Below are positions 33,039 to 45,010 of a stretch of 64,000 nucleotides of DNA, piece after piece (within the stretch, counting starts at the first letter, position 1; each line of letters starts with the position of its first letter). Origin of the DNA: Beverwykella pulmonaria (lineage: Eukaryota; Ascomycota; Dothideomycetes; Pleosporales; Melanommataceae); NCBI GenBank assembly GCA_001599595.1, contig BCHH01000004.1, positions 1,611,824 to 1,675,823 on the forward strand, given 5' to 3'. The notes beneath the pieces are model-generated. The model was not told where the DNA came from. It saw only the letters and a program-made list of their open reading frames with translations, and did no database searches. The position numbers and the translations under genes are program-made.

Positions 33039-33585
33039 ATGAGCAACCCAACTCGTGAAGAGCCAACGGAAGTATATCAACCATACACCTACACCATGGG
33101 TAAATCTCCACCCCACGAACATTACACGTATGCTGCCAATGTGCCGCCCAAATATAACGAGAAAGAGTTAGTTTCAAAATCCAACTTACTAGCCCTCTGC
33201 AGTCATCAACAAGTGTCTCGGAATGGTGGAAGTTTGATGTATTACGCCCTCAGAAGAAAACATCAGCGAAAAGTGGGACTTGATTCACACTCTGTCGAGC
33301 ATTACTCTTGATATGCTGATATGGAAATTCTTAGACCGCGCTGTAGAGTTGTTCGCCCTCATTCGAGATAAGGGGGCTTCGGACCATGTCTCTACTGCAG
33401 CCGTCGTCTGGGACACAGATAAGAAGACGCCAATAGTGCTCATTGCCAAAAATAGCGACTTCAGGGAAGTGGATAATGAATGGCAGTCGATTTACGAAAG
33501 TGGCTTTGGACAGCCGTGGGAGACAACGGTACGCTCTGGAAGACTATGGGCATGTACAGAAAGGATGACATTCGTTCCTATATAA
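33039..33585 (+). pseudogene. hypothetical gene broken by a Trp-to-stop change
   Basis: The upstream frame from 33039 (MSNPTREEPTEVYQPYTYTM) ends at 33311. A downstream frame reads CITPSEENISEKWDLIHTL, then AVELFALIRDKGASDHVSTA, AVVWDTDKKTPIVLIAKNSD and WACTERMTFVPI to the stop at 33585. It is coherent, protein-like sequence. Immediately upstream in that frame, GTT TGA TGT stands where a Trp would fit (V-E-V-W-C-I-T), which is a G-to-A type change. No named domain. Confidence 0.45.
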
Positions 33586-33904
33586 GATAGACATGACGCA
33601 CCTCGATAGCCGACATTCAAGTAGTGTTCGCTCGCAATCCAAAAATCATCAATTTGCTTGTCGCTTTACATGCGCTGTGTATTCAGCATATAGGCAGCCG
33701 TGACTTTCATTGACAACGAATGATACTTTAGCATGCAAGATACATTACGAGTGTTTCGAGCCTAATCTCACCGAAGAACAAGTGGGCTTATGAGATGCAG
33801 TTCGCTTGCTAGGTCTCTCCATCGCACCGCACCGCATTTGACAGATTTCTAGAGAAAACAAGAAGATGTAAGGGCATCTCTAATCGAAATTATCTGTTTC
33901 GGCA

Positions 33905-34341
33905 GGGTCCCTCCTCTCAAGAAAACCACGTGGGACAAATCGTTGCAGACCATGAGAACGATTATCACAAAGTACAATATCTCTATTCAACTTGGACAGG
34001 GCATCTCATACGCCAAGCTCTTTGCATTCCAAAATCCAGAGATCGTAATGACACGCTGCCATTTCGAAATTCAACTTCTCAGTCATCTCGAGCAAGACAT
34101 CCAACAGACCAACCTACTGTACCGAAACCTTGGATCCGTCAAAACTGCTTGTTGGCTATGGCACAGTTTCTTTCTCTATTCCAGTGGAACTGGGAACCTT
34201 AAACACTTCTCTACACGAGGTGCAAACGGCGCCCTTTTAGCAAAATGTTGGCCAAACAAACACCATCACCTGCTTCTAAACCACAAATTCAAACCCCTCC
34301 CGCTGCCGACTCTCAAGCTGATACGAGAACTTATACGTTAG
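33905..34341 (+). pseudogene. hypothetical coding fragment
   Basis: An open frame reads TWDKSLQTMRTIITKYNISI, SYAKLFAFQNPEIVMTRCHF and HLEQDIQQTNLLYRNLG before losing protein character. A short intron-like stretch with a CAG acceptor precedes it (ending ~33905). No start or domain was found. Confidence 0.3.
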
Positions 34342-34902
34342 TGAAGTCTGAGGACGAAGCATTGGTGTATCTTATCGCTGCCTCAGCATACCGCCATCAG
34401 ACCGTTGAGGGATCAAGATAATACGAGAAAAACATTCGGAAAGTCCTGCTGTGCTCGAGCATCGCCTATAGATTCATCGGAGTCGGGTTGCCCATTTACC
34501 AACGTCAATAGCAGTGAACCCGAAAATTTCCACTTTACTTCCTCTCAAAACTCTTGAAACGCCTCCTGAAGCGCAAGAATCTGAATGCATGGAAATTGGT
34601 GCTCTCAGGCTTCATATATATACTCCAAATCTGTCTCGCAAGATGAGAGAGAGTAGGGAATGATGCTAACCACATTCAAATCGAGACAGACCAATTGACT
34701 GTAGACACTATTCTAGCAAGTAGAGTTTTGGCTTGTTGAAGACTTCGGTTAGCACTTAGATCTATAGCAAGGCTCCAATTTCGCATAGCCAGGTGCAATT
34801 TGATACATTTATATTCTAATTTGAGGTTCTTGATTAATGTTGTTCTCTTTTGCCGTTGAAATTCGCCTCCGCCCTCTTATCTCCCTTTCGTACTGTTTTG
34901 CT
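34342..34902. other. intergenic
   Basis: Nothing recognised up to the MITE. Confidence 0.5.
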
Positions 34903-35033
34903 TGTAAGCAGGAGATTTTAGGAAAGAGTATCAAGATGTGTATTCTGTGTGACGTATGTACAGCTGATATATATATGATGGACTAATTAGTCCGTGGCAC
35001 ATCCACGTGACGGCATGGTGTCCTGGGCTTACA
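34903..35033. mobile_element. 131-bp MITE, TGTAAGC family, copy 2
   Basis: Same length, termini (TGTAAGC/GCTTACA) and internal AGCTGATATATATATGA block as 21137-21267. Flanks TTGCT and TTTCT agree at four of five positions, fitting an aged 5-bp target duplication. Confidence 0.75.
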
Positions 35034-35457
35034 TTTCTTCTTACATTTCTCTTGGCCTTGAGTTTGGTTCGCCCTCGCTTCATGAGGAGACGGATACGAC
35101 ACGAATGCGACTATAGACCAACACCGGAGAAATGAAAGCTAACATGAAGAAACGTAGGATTAATGAAAGACTTGCGATTGGCGGATCCTCCACATATATC
35201 GAACGTAAAGGAATTTTGAATTGAGCAGCACTTTAATAGACAGTATTGAGGAATGGGTTTCTTTGCTTTGTTGAATGGCGGTAATATCGTTCCTGAATTC
35301 GAAATGAAGGTGTCGTTGAATGGCGGCTCGGTCAACGCAATCACAAGCCGAGGTAGCTTGTCTTGGCAAGGACTTCAACTCGCGCACTTGCAAAACAACA
35401 ACCATTACAACATCCCATCCCTCATCTCTTCTCCTATTGCCAAACCCGCCGCCGAAG

Positions 35458-36594
35458 ATGTCTTCCTCACCGCGCTTTACGTACCCTTTCGCCACCTCTC
35501 CCGATATCATCCGCTCGCACCAGAAAGACGCGTACTTCAGTGGTGTCCTCTTAGAACAGCTCTCCACCCTCCTCCGCAAGACCTACGGCGCGCGCTTTGC
35601 CCACACCTACACATCAGAGACTCACGTGCTCGGCGAACTGCTATATCTCGGCCTCACAACACTGATCGGGAACCGGACGCTTGGAGAGGAGTACTGCGAC
35701 ATTATACAAGTTGAAGGCGAGAGCGGGAGACTACCCGCCCTTGGGCGAAGAGCTGGGTACATACTTAGCTGTATATTGGGACCGTATTTGCTAGGGAGAG
35801 TGCTGCCACAGTTTAGGAAGAGGATAAGAGCGAAGCTGGAGGCGAACTTAAAAAAATACGCACGCCTGCGGGCGAAAGCACAGCAATCGGAGAAGGGCGG
35901 GAAAAAGGCTACATCTACGCCTTTGGGTGCGCGTATCCAGAGCTATATCTTGAATAATCTGGATACGATAACGTCTCCATCGCCAGTATATGCGCTTTCG
36001 TTAGCGACGTTCTACTTCTCGGGGTCGTATTACCACTTCTCGAAACGGATATGGAGTCTCCGTTACATCTTCACACGGCAGGTCTCGGAGGGCGACGGAC
36101 GCGTGGGGTATGAAGTACTAGGTGTACTACTGGCGCTTCAGATGGCGGTTCAAGCATATCTACATCTCCAGAACACATTGACGCGCGACACCGTCAGCAC
36201 CACTACCCTCGGGGCTGGCACAGGTGCCATGGCCATGGTAGGCGGCGGCGTCGAAGTCTCGCTGGATCCGAACGCGTACAGCACCAACAACGCGCTCCTT
36301 TTCGACACACCTGCGAATCCATCATCAGCGCCCACGGAGCTACAAAAATGGACCCATACACCAGTGTCAGACAAACCGCAGTATGAGCTCGGTGACGAGG
36401 AGACGATGGGGTGGATTGGTGAAGCGAACAGGAAGTGCACGCTTTGTTTGGAAGAGATGAAGGACCCGAGTGTGACTACGTGCGGACATGTGTTTTGCTG
36501 GACTTGTATTAGTGATTGGGCGAGGGAGAAGCCCGAGTGCCCGCTTTGTCGTCAGAACTGTCTTGTGCAGCATGTGCTACCGCTGAGAGGGTGA
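35458..36594 (+). CDS. PEX10: peroxin 10, RING E3 ubiquitin ligase of the peroxisomal membrane
   Basis: Intronless, 378 aa from the ATG at 35458. An upstream in-frame ATG at 35320 would add 46 unconserved residues. The protein opens with the family block YPFATSPDIIRSHQKDAYFSG and has helical, membrane-associated segments in the Pex2/Pex12-type N-terminal region (GYILSCILGPYLLGRVLPQF). It ends in a C3HC4 RING at 327-366 (CTLCLEEMKDPSVTTCGHVF, CWTCISDW, CPLCRQNC). Pex10 works with Pex2 and Pex12 to ubiquitinate the import receptor Pex5 so it can be recycled during peroxisomal matrix protein import. All zinc ligands are visible, so the gene should be functional. Confidence 0.95.
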   Translation: MSSSPRFTYPFATSPDIIRSHQKDAYFSGVLLEQLSTLLRKTYGARFAHTYTSETHVLGELLYLGLTTLIGNRTLGEEYCDIIQVEGESGRLPALGRRAGYILSCILGPYLLGRVLPQFRKRIRAKLEANLKKYARLRAKAQQSEKGGKKATSTPLGARIQSYILNNLDTITSPSPVYALSLATFYFSGSYYHFSKRIWSLRYIFTRQVSEGDGRVGYEVLGVLLALQMAVQAYLHLQNTLTRDTVSTTTLGAGTGAMAMVGGGVEVSLDPNAYSTNNALLFDTPANPSSAPTELQKWTHTPVSDKPQYELGDEETMGWIGEANRKCTLCLEEMKDPSVTTCGHVFCWTCISDWAREKPECPLCRQNCLVQHVLPLRG

Positions 36595-37165
36595 GCGAGT
36601 TGTTGGAAGTCAATGTAATGTCAACAAGAATAAGATACCCATCAACTCGGCTCCGATCAATTGGTCGCCCCGGGATAAGAGAACACTATTCGTTCTATAC
36701 CAATTGCCAGCAAGTACATAACACAGGATATTTTAATCTAAGAACTGGTAGCGGAATAGTAGTGAGAGACCGCTGGGTTGCTGTTCACAATTGTAGATCG
36801 TCATGGAGAGTCTTCCGGTGGTCATCACATGATTTACGTCCTAGGGTAATGGAGATATGACCAGAGATAATGAAGACAGAGTTGTAATGATAAGAACTAA
36901 TAAGAATTCGGCCTACGAGCCAAAATTATTGAACTGAAATGTGAAGGGGACCCTGCACTAACTACCTGAGTTTTTGATTAGCAAACCAACCACCACAGGT
37001 ATTGCATTATATGCATTCCACGGCTTCACATTTACATCTCTCTAAATGCCGAACCAGACGCGCGCTGGTGGTGATGGTGGCAATGTGTGGGTCTATGTAC
37101 GGGCCAGTTGATGGCCGAGTTCTCCATTGTTCCCCCACTTTTGAATTATCTGATAGCTAGAATAA
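36595..37165. other. intergenic
   Basis: 3' flank of PEX10. No gene recognised. Confidence 0.5.
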
Positions 37166-37475
37166 TACAAGGTGCCCTCCTGTGCGGGCGGACTCGAGCG
37201 GCGGTTACAGCAGTGCTTACGTCCTGTTATTTTTCTATTACACTTGATTATTACCACTTGCTTTACCACTTGGTAGCAATGTAACGAGATGCAGTTAGTC
37301 GAGCTATACCAGGTGAGCCGGCGATGAGTTGGTACGGCGAGTTTGGGATAAAATTCCTTGGCTTTATAGTGTTCTGCTTACAATTCAGGTATAGTATCCT
37401 GAACCTTCCATGCACAAGCATACACACTGATGTATTGCTACCCTCGCGTCAGCCCGTTCAGGAGGGCACCTTGTA
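37166..37475. mobile_element. 310-bp MITE with 17-bp terminal inverted repeats
   Basis: Terminal repeats TACAAGGTGCCCTCCTG (37166-37182) and its exact complement (37459-37475), including the TA. The repeat continues imperfectly as NNCGGGC. No coding capacity. The ends match the 127-bp element at 16044-16170, so this is a TA-targeting family mobilised in trans. Confidence 0.8.
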
Positions 37476-39282
37476 GAACAGGTGATTTGGACTAGGCACA
37501 TTCACGATCAGGTAAGTATGTGGATATTTCAGCCCCAACCTTGCCTTCAGACGTCCGTAGGATGGATTTTGTCACGATGTGTGGTAGCAGCCAATCGTCT
37601 GATAGGCAAATGTGTACATAAGAAGCGTGAAAGCTGTGTTGAGCTGACTGCTCGTATAACCACTATATGTACTCATGAAAGCTATCTAGCTAAAATGGGA
37701 CATATGGTATAATAAGTGTCACACGTAACAGATATTAGAGTTGATGTTAGGCATGCTCCATGTTTTTGTTTCTCCGGTGCATCATTTTGACCCTATAATT
37801 GGCTCCTTCTATTCTTCCCGAACGTAGATCGTCTCCCTGACTTCCATGAAATCTTCCAGGACAATTAAATCTCGAAATTATACAACGAAGAGATTTGTAA
37901 ATCAGCTATAGTGCGATTCAGCAAGATGCGAAACAATTGCGTAAGTGCATCTACTTCAAAGGAAGCTGCGCAGGAAAGTTGTCTGGAAATCATGTTATAA
38001 GGTATAGTGCAATCTTTCTATGAGATAATACAAGAGAGATAACGCTCAAATCTATCTTGACGCGAACTTCTACCTGGTATTATCTGTTACTCTTAGGAAT
38101 GGCTTAATTTGTGGCAATGACGCGTGTTAGTCTAAGACAACAAAAGAATTTTTAGAAACATCTTACTGTCTGTGGCTTCCTTGTTTAGCAATAATCTTAT
38201 AAACACCTCTGCCACTTCAATTTGCCCATGGTCGTGGGCTCATATTAACTTTCCTCTGCGTACCTCCCTTAACAAAGTAGAAGCAATATCTCAGATGCTG
38301 ATTGCCTAAGTTGTCATCGCGGTATAAGCTACGACCAGGTCCATTGTGAAACAGGGACATCCCTAAAACTATGCTAATTGCGGCACGGCGCAGAACCGGT
38401 GACAATCCTTGCATACTTTGACTATACAGAGACATCTGTCACGTGTGGCACGTGTTCTACCACATGTCCCATTTTAGCCAGCTCCCCTTGGAAACACGCA
38501 TCCCTTATCGCTACATTTAAGCGGCGCTATATGAGTCTCGGTGATTTAGAGATTTCAGCAGTCCAAAATTTACTCTGTGGATCACCTTGTACCAATGCAG
38601 CGAGTGTCGGGTTCAAGCAGAAAGAATTGCGGCGTAGTGTCTAACAAGCCGCTCTCATGCTTCTAGTTACACATGATGTTTTCAACATTCAGCACTCCTT
38701 TGGTGTTTAAGAAGTCACGGTTGGTAGTCACTAGATCTAACGAAAAATTGTTGGCACTAGAGTCCTATCATACCCAAGATAGGTTTCGAAATTGCCCACA
38801 ACCGCAAAACCACGTGAGAAACGAAATGCCGCTATTCCATATTAGGCGCTGACCACCTTAGCTCTTTCCTTTAAATGTGCCTCTTTACCTTCATACGTGT
38901 CACCTTTCCACTTCTCTCTTTTGGTTCTCAATGATACATGACAACCTAGGTCCCCACACCTGCAGTACGATTACATCACATGCACACACGCCTTGAGGTC
39001 CATATCGCAATGTATATTAAGTGAGCATTGGAATGGCACATTGATCCCGCCACAGTCCCGTGTTTGTAGCTCTGCTGATTGATTTGTTGTAGTTGGCTTA
39101 CTACCTTCTTGATCTCCTTCTACTTGCCATGATCACAATACCTACACAGACATGCTTCTGTTGGCGGACAGACAGACCTCTCTGACAAACATAGCAGGGC
39201 AGCCTTAAGATTTACTGGGTACTTAGCCCCTATCTGAATCCCAGTGCCCGTCCCAGGTCCAGCAAAACCAAATTTGCCCGTC
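37476..39282. other. intergenic, 1.8 kb
   Basis: No gene recognised. A cluster of CACGTG-like sites occurs near 38440-38465. Confidence 0.5.
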
Positions 39283-40932
39283 ATGAACAAGCTCCCACAA
39301 GAGCTAGTAGATCGCATCAGTTTCCATCTCAGCCGCGACGAGCTCAGGAATACGCTCCTTCTGTCCCGACCTTTCCACTTCGCAGCCGAGCAATACTCAG
39401 AGGCGTTTAGCCACTTCACCCTGACAGAGGAAAATGCTGAAAAGTTCCTCGACATATATAGCGGCCGCCGCTTTTGCTATCTCAGGACCGTATCGTTCGC
39501 TACTAAGCTCCCGTCCCTAGAAAAAGATGAGGGTGTGGATGAAGAATGCCGAGATACCGAGGAAGAGCTAGATATTATCGATCAGCAGTTCACTCGCCAA
39601 ATCAACTTTTTGTTTTCGACACTTCGCGCGCTGGAATGGCGGGTGGGCGACGAGTCTGGGGTCCCAGCCAAGATCCATCTCAAGATCTTCGAGCCCACAA
39701 GAGACATAAACGGCGCGGGGTGTCGTGAACATCGCACATATGTGAGCTGGCGTGTGCATTTACTGGCACCCTCAAAGCTCCCTAGCCTTGCATCTGTGAA
39801 ATGTCTCACCCTCAAACGCTCGCACCAAACCTCCTACAGCGATCTTCCAGAGCCATCAGTATGGAAGGTTGATCTCCGTGCGCTTCTCGACATAGCGAGC
39901 AAACTCCCGAACCTCGAAACGCTGCGGTGCAAAATCGGAGGTGACGAATGGTTTGCAGGTCAGAGTGTAGAAGGCGCCAATCAAGTCCGGCACGACTGGG
40001 ATGGACCACGGCGAGATTCACGACACGATTTCGCAAAGGCAATGGAACATATTTCATCTTCACGATTGCGGCATGCCCGGCTCGACTTTATCTTCCCCAT
40101 CTACGAGTCTGATTGGATCGATCAGCGTCGGGCCATGCCCAATCTCACCAGCCCAGGAACCTACGATCCCTTCAGTTCCAGTCTGCGTATACTCTCCTAC
40201 CAGCTTCGCAGCATGCATTTGCGCGTCGTTGCGGATAAAACACTGTTCTGGCCTGCTGACAACAGCACTCCGTCCTGGCCAAATCTCGAGAGCCTCAGCG
40301 TCATGTTTCACATGGTTACGCCGACTGGGGCTTGGTACTTCCACGGTCTGCCTGGTATAGGGGCTACAGAAGGATATGCTGTGACCGAACGATCGTATCC
40401 TCCATTTGCAACAACAGCAGAAGACGAGGCCGCGGATGCTGACTTGCAGTACTACGACTGGGGCGACAATATAGTGCTTGCTCAATATCGCATCGAGCCT
40501 AACGACGAAGCAATCGTTCCATTCCTCACAGCATTTTCTAAGGCCGCAGCTGCAATGCCCTCACTGCAGGGGGCCCAGTTGTGGGCACCGTTAACGTTTC
40601 GCACGGACAGCATAGCCGCGTACGAAGGCTTTGACGATCGCCAAGTGTGTAAAGAGGGCGCGAGCGAGTTGGCTTGGGGTCTGGCGTACTTAAAACCTGG
40701 TATGGAAGCCATCATGACGTATCCTGGAGAAGACTTCTGTGCCGCGCGACAGCTGTGGTGGAAAGTAGGCAGATGGCGCCCAGACTTGAAGCTGCAGCGG
40801 CTTTTCCAGCAGATTGGGCAAAGGGAGCATGGGGATGATTTGATGGAATATTGGGATAATGATGATTGTGGGGATCTGCTGGTTGGACGAGATGTGTTTG
40901 AGGAGTATGAAGGACGGGCTTTCAGTCAATGA
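39283..40932 (+). CDS. F-box domain protein
   Basis: Intronless, 549 aa. The start ATG at 39283 gives MNKLPQELVDRISFHLSRDE, the classical F-box opening, followed by LRNTLLLSRPFHFAAEQYSE. The body has leucine-rich-like segments spaced irregularly (LPSLASVKCLTL, LPNLETLRCKIG, WPNLESLSVMFH), typical of fungal F-box proteins that bind targets through an LRR-like solenoid. A Trp/Tyr-rich region (YYDWGDNIVLAQYRIEPNDE) and an acidic C-terminus (EYWDNDDCGDLLVGRDVFEE) follow. Expected to act as a substrate adaptor in an SCF ubiquitin ligase through Skp1; the target is unknown. A GTG at 39244 is in frame, but the ATG fits the F-box start. Confidence 0.85.
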   Translation: MNKLPQELVDRISFHLSRDELRNTLLLSRPFHFAAEQYSEAFSHFTLTEENAEKFLDIYSGRRFCYLRTVSFATKLPSLEKDEGVDEECRDTEEELDIIDQQFTRQINFLFSTLRALEWRVGDESGVPAKIHLKIFEPTRDINGAGCREHRTYVSWRVHLLAPSKLPSLASVKCLTLKRSHQTSYSDLPEPSVWKVDLRALLDIASKLPNLETLRCKIGGDEWFAGQSVEGANQVRHDWDGPRRDSRHDFAKAMEHISSSRLRHARLDFIFPIYESDWIDQRRAMPNLTSPGTYDPFSSSLRILSYQLRSMHLRVVADKTLFWPADNSTPSWPNLESLSVMFHMVTPTGAWYFHGLPGIGATEGYAVTERSYPPFATTAEDEAADADLQYYDWGDNIVLAQYRIEPNDEAIVPFLTAFSKAAAAMPSLQGAQLWAPLTFRTDSIAAYEGFDDRQVCKEGASELAWGLAYLKPGMEAIMTYPGEDFCAARQLWWKVGRWRPDLKLQRLFQQIGQREHGDDLMEYWDNDDCGDLLVGRDVFEEYEGRAFSQ

Positions 40933-42990
40933 GCATTTTGGGATCTGGGCTCCTTCAGCGAACTTCGAAGGTTCATCTTGGACCCCACCCGGGCATCATA
41001 TGTATGGAAAGCCGCAAGGGAGCGGCGAATGCGCAATTTTTAGCTAGCATTGTTGTAGGCGCACAACGTGTTTTTATAGGGCTGGGACGTCGGATGCGGT
41101 TGACGTGGGTCTGGCAACCTTAATATAGGCTGTGAAATGTTCCTATACCAGTGCCACAAATAGCCATCAGTATTTATACTTGTATCTGAAAGTAGGCTCC
41201 AACTGCAACTTTGCCGTTGCTCGTAGCGTTTCGGCATTTTTAAGATGGCTCCTTTGTGCGCTCTTCCCGAGACAATCCGACCACGTCCCCGCCAGCAAAG
41301 CACCGAGCGACCATTCCCACAACCAAAAACCGGAAACCCGAACGATTCTTGCGGATCAGCCTCATCATCTCGATCAGGTTGATTACGCCAAATCTCAGTG
41401 CCACCGAATATTCCCATCCGCTGCTCCATCCGTGCAACTCTCAGTGCCTGGTCCTGATCCACAACCTTCAACAGCACGACTTTTACCTCAGCATCTTTCA
41501 AAGTGACCAGAAGAATAGATATAACACGTCGCCCCGTTTCGCGTCGGTCCTTTCACTGTCATGGGGAGGCACATGAGTGAGACGTAGCTCGAAACCGCGT
41601 ACAGAACGTGCAATGGTAGTCCGGAATACCCACGGGGGAATTTACGGTAGGTTCGAGATAAAGATATCCCAGAGCATAGGTTTCTTGAGTTGATTGAGGG
41701 CAGCTGTGAGTGGGAACGTGTAGTGAGGCGCGTGTGTTTGGTTTTTGAAGAGATTGATAAAGACGTTGATCGTGATGAATTTAGTGGTGCCTTTAGAGGT
41801 GAAGTCCTTGCTCCGTGCAATTTCTTCGCAGGAGATATCGATACCTAAAAAGCGCAGATGAATATCTTTACAGATAGACGAAAGCTCGTGGTGAAAAGGA
41901 AGAGGGGTGCAGCTGGTGCCGCCACAAAGGTCTAGTATGTCGAGTTCGCTTGGAAAGTTCTGGCGTGCTGGCAAGTTGTACAGTTCCGCGTTAAGCTATC
42001 CTATCACTGCCAGGTACCTGTAGCCTATGATATGATGTATAAGTAGCTACCGCTATTTTGCGTGCCAGGGTTAAGCAGGGTGTGTATTTCGTCAAGCACT
42101 GATTATATTCTTGATGTTCATACGCAAAGCTTTTCACATTGAAGTTTTCCTCATTCTTAAATTAGCTGACGTGTGTCCGGGCAACGATCTTTAGGGCTGA
42201 ATAAATAGCTATAATCGAAGTTGAACATATTGGTGCATTTGATGTCTGAGACGTAGTCGGAATGAAAAAAAAAGGTGATTAAGCTGCAAGATTGCACCAC
42301 GACGTTGCACTCGGGCATTATGTTCTCTTGAACCCCACCATATGATCCCACATCTTCTTAATAACATCGGTCTGATAACGTTAACAGTTGCTTAATGGTA
42401 GACAAAGGCTTTGAGCCTGAAACGAATGTGGCCTTGTCGAATCAAATCTGGACAAAATTCACCGTTCTCGGTTTCCTTTCCTAGAGGTAATGCGTTCTTT
42501 GTAGCTGACAGATTGTAATGGCCTTCGGCGTAAGATCCCGTCACTCTTGGACCTATGTGGCACAGTAAATATTCTGTAGCAAGGTATCTCACTGTTTATG
42601 CCCGGGCACTTAGCGCTACAGTCGCCACGAACTGTATCCCGATGGCACAGCAAATGTGTTTATAGCCTTTACATCTTACAGACGCCACGAACTGTATCCC
42701 GAAGACCCAGCAAAATGCGATAAAGTCTTCGGATCTCTACATCGGCCACATTGGTAGTCGCGTGTATAAAAGGCTACATTCGCCCTAGTTGAATGTAGCA
42801 TCCATTCCACTCTTTTCTTATACTAAATACCATCTCCATTTATCTTTAGCCCTTGCTCTCGTTTATTTGTTTGCAGGTCATTTTTATTCTCTTTTTTGAA
42901 CATTATTCATCTAACATCTTTCTCACGAAGCAAGTATACACTTGTAGATTCACATTACATTGTACTCCAATTTTTTGTCTTTCTTCTGCA
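40933..42990. other. intergenic, 2 kb
   Basis: No supported gene. A minus-strand frame at 41642-41974 contains a DILDLCGGTS...FLGIDIS pattern faintly like a methyltransferase motif I but is too short and isolated. Two near-copies of a ~20-bp block (GCCACGAACTGTATCCCGA) occur at 42625 and 42683. Confidence 0.5.
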
Positions 42991-45010
42991 ATGCGGACCG
43001 CGAGTCTGTCCGCCCTCGCAGCCCTTCTAGGGCTGCATACCCTCGGGGTCCACAGCAAAGCTACCTGTCACACTGACCACCCTCTCATCATACGTCCCGT
43101 TTCCTACCTCTCCAAATTTCAGGATATGCTCAACGGCCCTGTCGCTGATCTCTGCATTAAGGGCATCCAGTCTAGAAAAAGCGAACCCATTGCCTACAGC
43201 ACAGGGAACTTCACGTTTCAGGTCATACGTGCAGGCGAACATCCCTTAGAAGAATGCAAAACTGCGTTCACTGCTATAATTACTCAATGCATTGGAGATC
43301 AAAACGCCGGCGGTGGGGGGTTCGTAGGGTTCAACGGAACTATATACGAGATCCATCATCGAAACCTCGAGCACGACGAGTCCAAGGCGTCCAATTTAGA
43401 AAGAAGGAGTGCTGGGAACTGTAAATTACAAGACGATGACCAAGAGCTTGGAGATCCACACTTAAGCCTTGATAGCCGTACGCTGAAGGCTGGCAGAGCG
43501 AAGGCTAAGGTAAAGGCTAAGGCGAAGACATCGAAGATTAAGAGTTCAAAAGCAAAGAAGCCAAAGACGCCCAAGGTCTCGAAGACTACCAGCGCACCTA
43601 AGATTGGCCCTACAAAAACATGCAAGCAGCTCTATGCACAGGCTTTAGCAACCCGTAAGAAGGAGGTTTTTGCCAACCTGAAAAACAGAGATGAGGCCAT
43701 ACATGATGGCTTCGTTGGTAGTAGACTGCACGTTGAGAAACGACTTTCCGACAAAAAAACGAAGGCTTGTGGGACAAAATTAGCGGCCTTGGGGTATCCA
43801 TCGCACAATCAAATGGTAAGCGACCCGTTTTGTATTCTTATATTCTCTTCCCCTCCAATTTTCTGTTCTGCGTTATAATGTACAGTTCTTTTACTGACAA
43901 ATTTTATTTGTAAAGCCAACAATGGCCAAGTTTTACGGATATACTCAGCCAGATGTATGCGACGTGTTTGGATTTTCTGTATCGGCAAAGCCTCCAAAAG
44001 GACAAGATATCAACAAAGACTATGACGTTGAGCACGTTTTAGAGTGGCAAGTGGTATGTTGGAAAGAAATTTGTGTTTGAATCTATAACTGAAGCAGAAT
44101 TTAGGTTACTTATTTCTTCGACTGGGTTGAAGCTAAAAGTCCTGACCCTATATTCGATAACCCCGGTTCAACGTCCAAGAACAAGGTGAAATTCTGTGCG
44201 AATTGGAAGGAGACATGGCTAGGGGCTAACCAAACACCTTTCAAAATCGATGGCGTAACTAGGACGGCGGCTGCACACCTTAGATATGCGTATCCGGGAG
44301 TAGAACTCGAAAGAGACGGCGGAAAAAAATTCTTTATCGACGAGTTTGTATGGTTAAACGCATTGATCAACGCGCCCGCCAAAACAGGTGTAAGTGTAAC
44401 GCCGCGTGCACCATTATATATGGTGGCTATTGTATATCAATGCTAATATCACATTGCCCTGTAGATGTGGGCTTACAAAAATGGAAAGGTGGGAGGCATC
44501 TATAACGAAAAGAGCATGAAGGAGCAAATACAGGGCAAAACTTCTGGACGCGGCAAAAAGAAGAAATTTACAGCTGCCAATATTGACCAAGCCAGGGCGG
44601 CCTTGAACGACCTTAAATATTTATTAGGCGCTCGAAAATACATGCGGAATCCTGCGATCGTGAAGATTTTCAAGGAGCAGAAAGAAAGGATGGGCAACAC
44701 AATTGGGAAGATTGACATTGAATTACCAAAACACCCGAGGGAGAAAAGTGGGGTTGGAAAGCTGACGGCTTGGAAATCTCATAACCTCAAGACCCTATGG
44801 GACCAGTACATGGATGAGCGGTTCCGCATTGCCAACCAGAGGACCAATCACGATATGGATACATATCTCAAATTACTCCTCAAAGAATGGCAGGCAGTAC
44901 CTGTAGGTTCGTCATATGGTAAGGAGCAAAGGGAATTCTATGCCTCGATCCGAAAGGTCGAAAAGGAATGGGAGAATGAGAAGCGTATCGCATGGGTGGC
45001 ACCCTGGTGA
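42991..45010 (+). CDS. secreted protein with dibasic processing sites and Lys-rich spacer
   Basis: Join(42991-43815, 43916-44053, 44105-44389, 44465-45010), 597 aa. All junctions are GT..AG and every exon is a whole number of codons. The N-terminus (MRTASLSALAALLGLHTLG) is a signal peptide. A Cys-containing domain follows (~24-125, HTDHPLIIRPVSYLSKFQDM, one NFT and one NGT glycosylation site). LERR (136-139) and VEKR (248-251) are candidate Kex2 sites. They flank a Lys/Ala-rich segment (167-200, KAKVKAKAKTSKIKSSKAKK). The C-terminal ~320 residues carry YDVEHVLEWQVVTYFFDWVE (H315) and FIDEFVWLNALINAP and look like a folded domain. I do not recognise a named family. The layout recalls secreted fungal proteins cut by Kex2 into separate chains. 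Confidence 0.75.

Noticed and set aside
41642..41974. Minus-strand frame with a methyltransferase-like DILDLCGGTS pattern
   Set aside because: Isolated 110 codons, no further motifs or exons; a chance match cannot be excluded.
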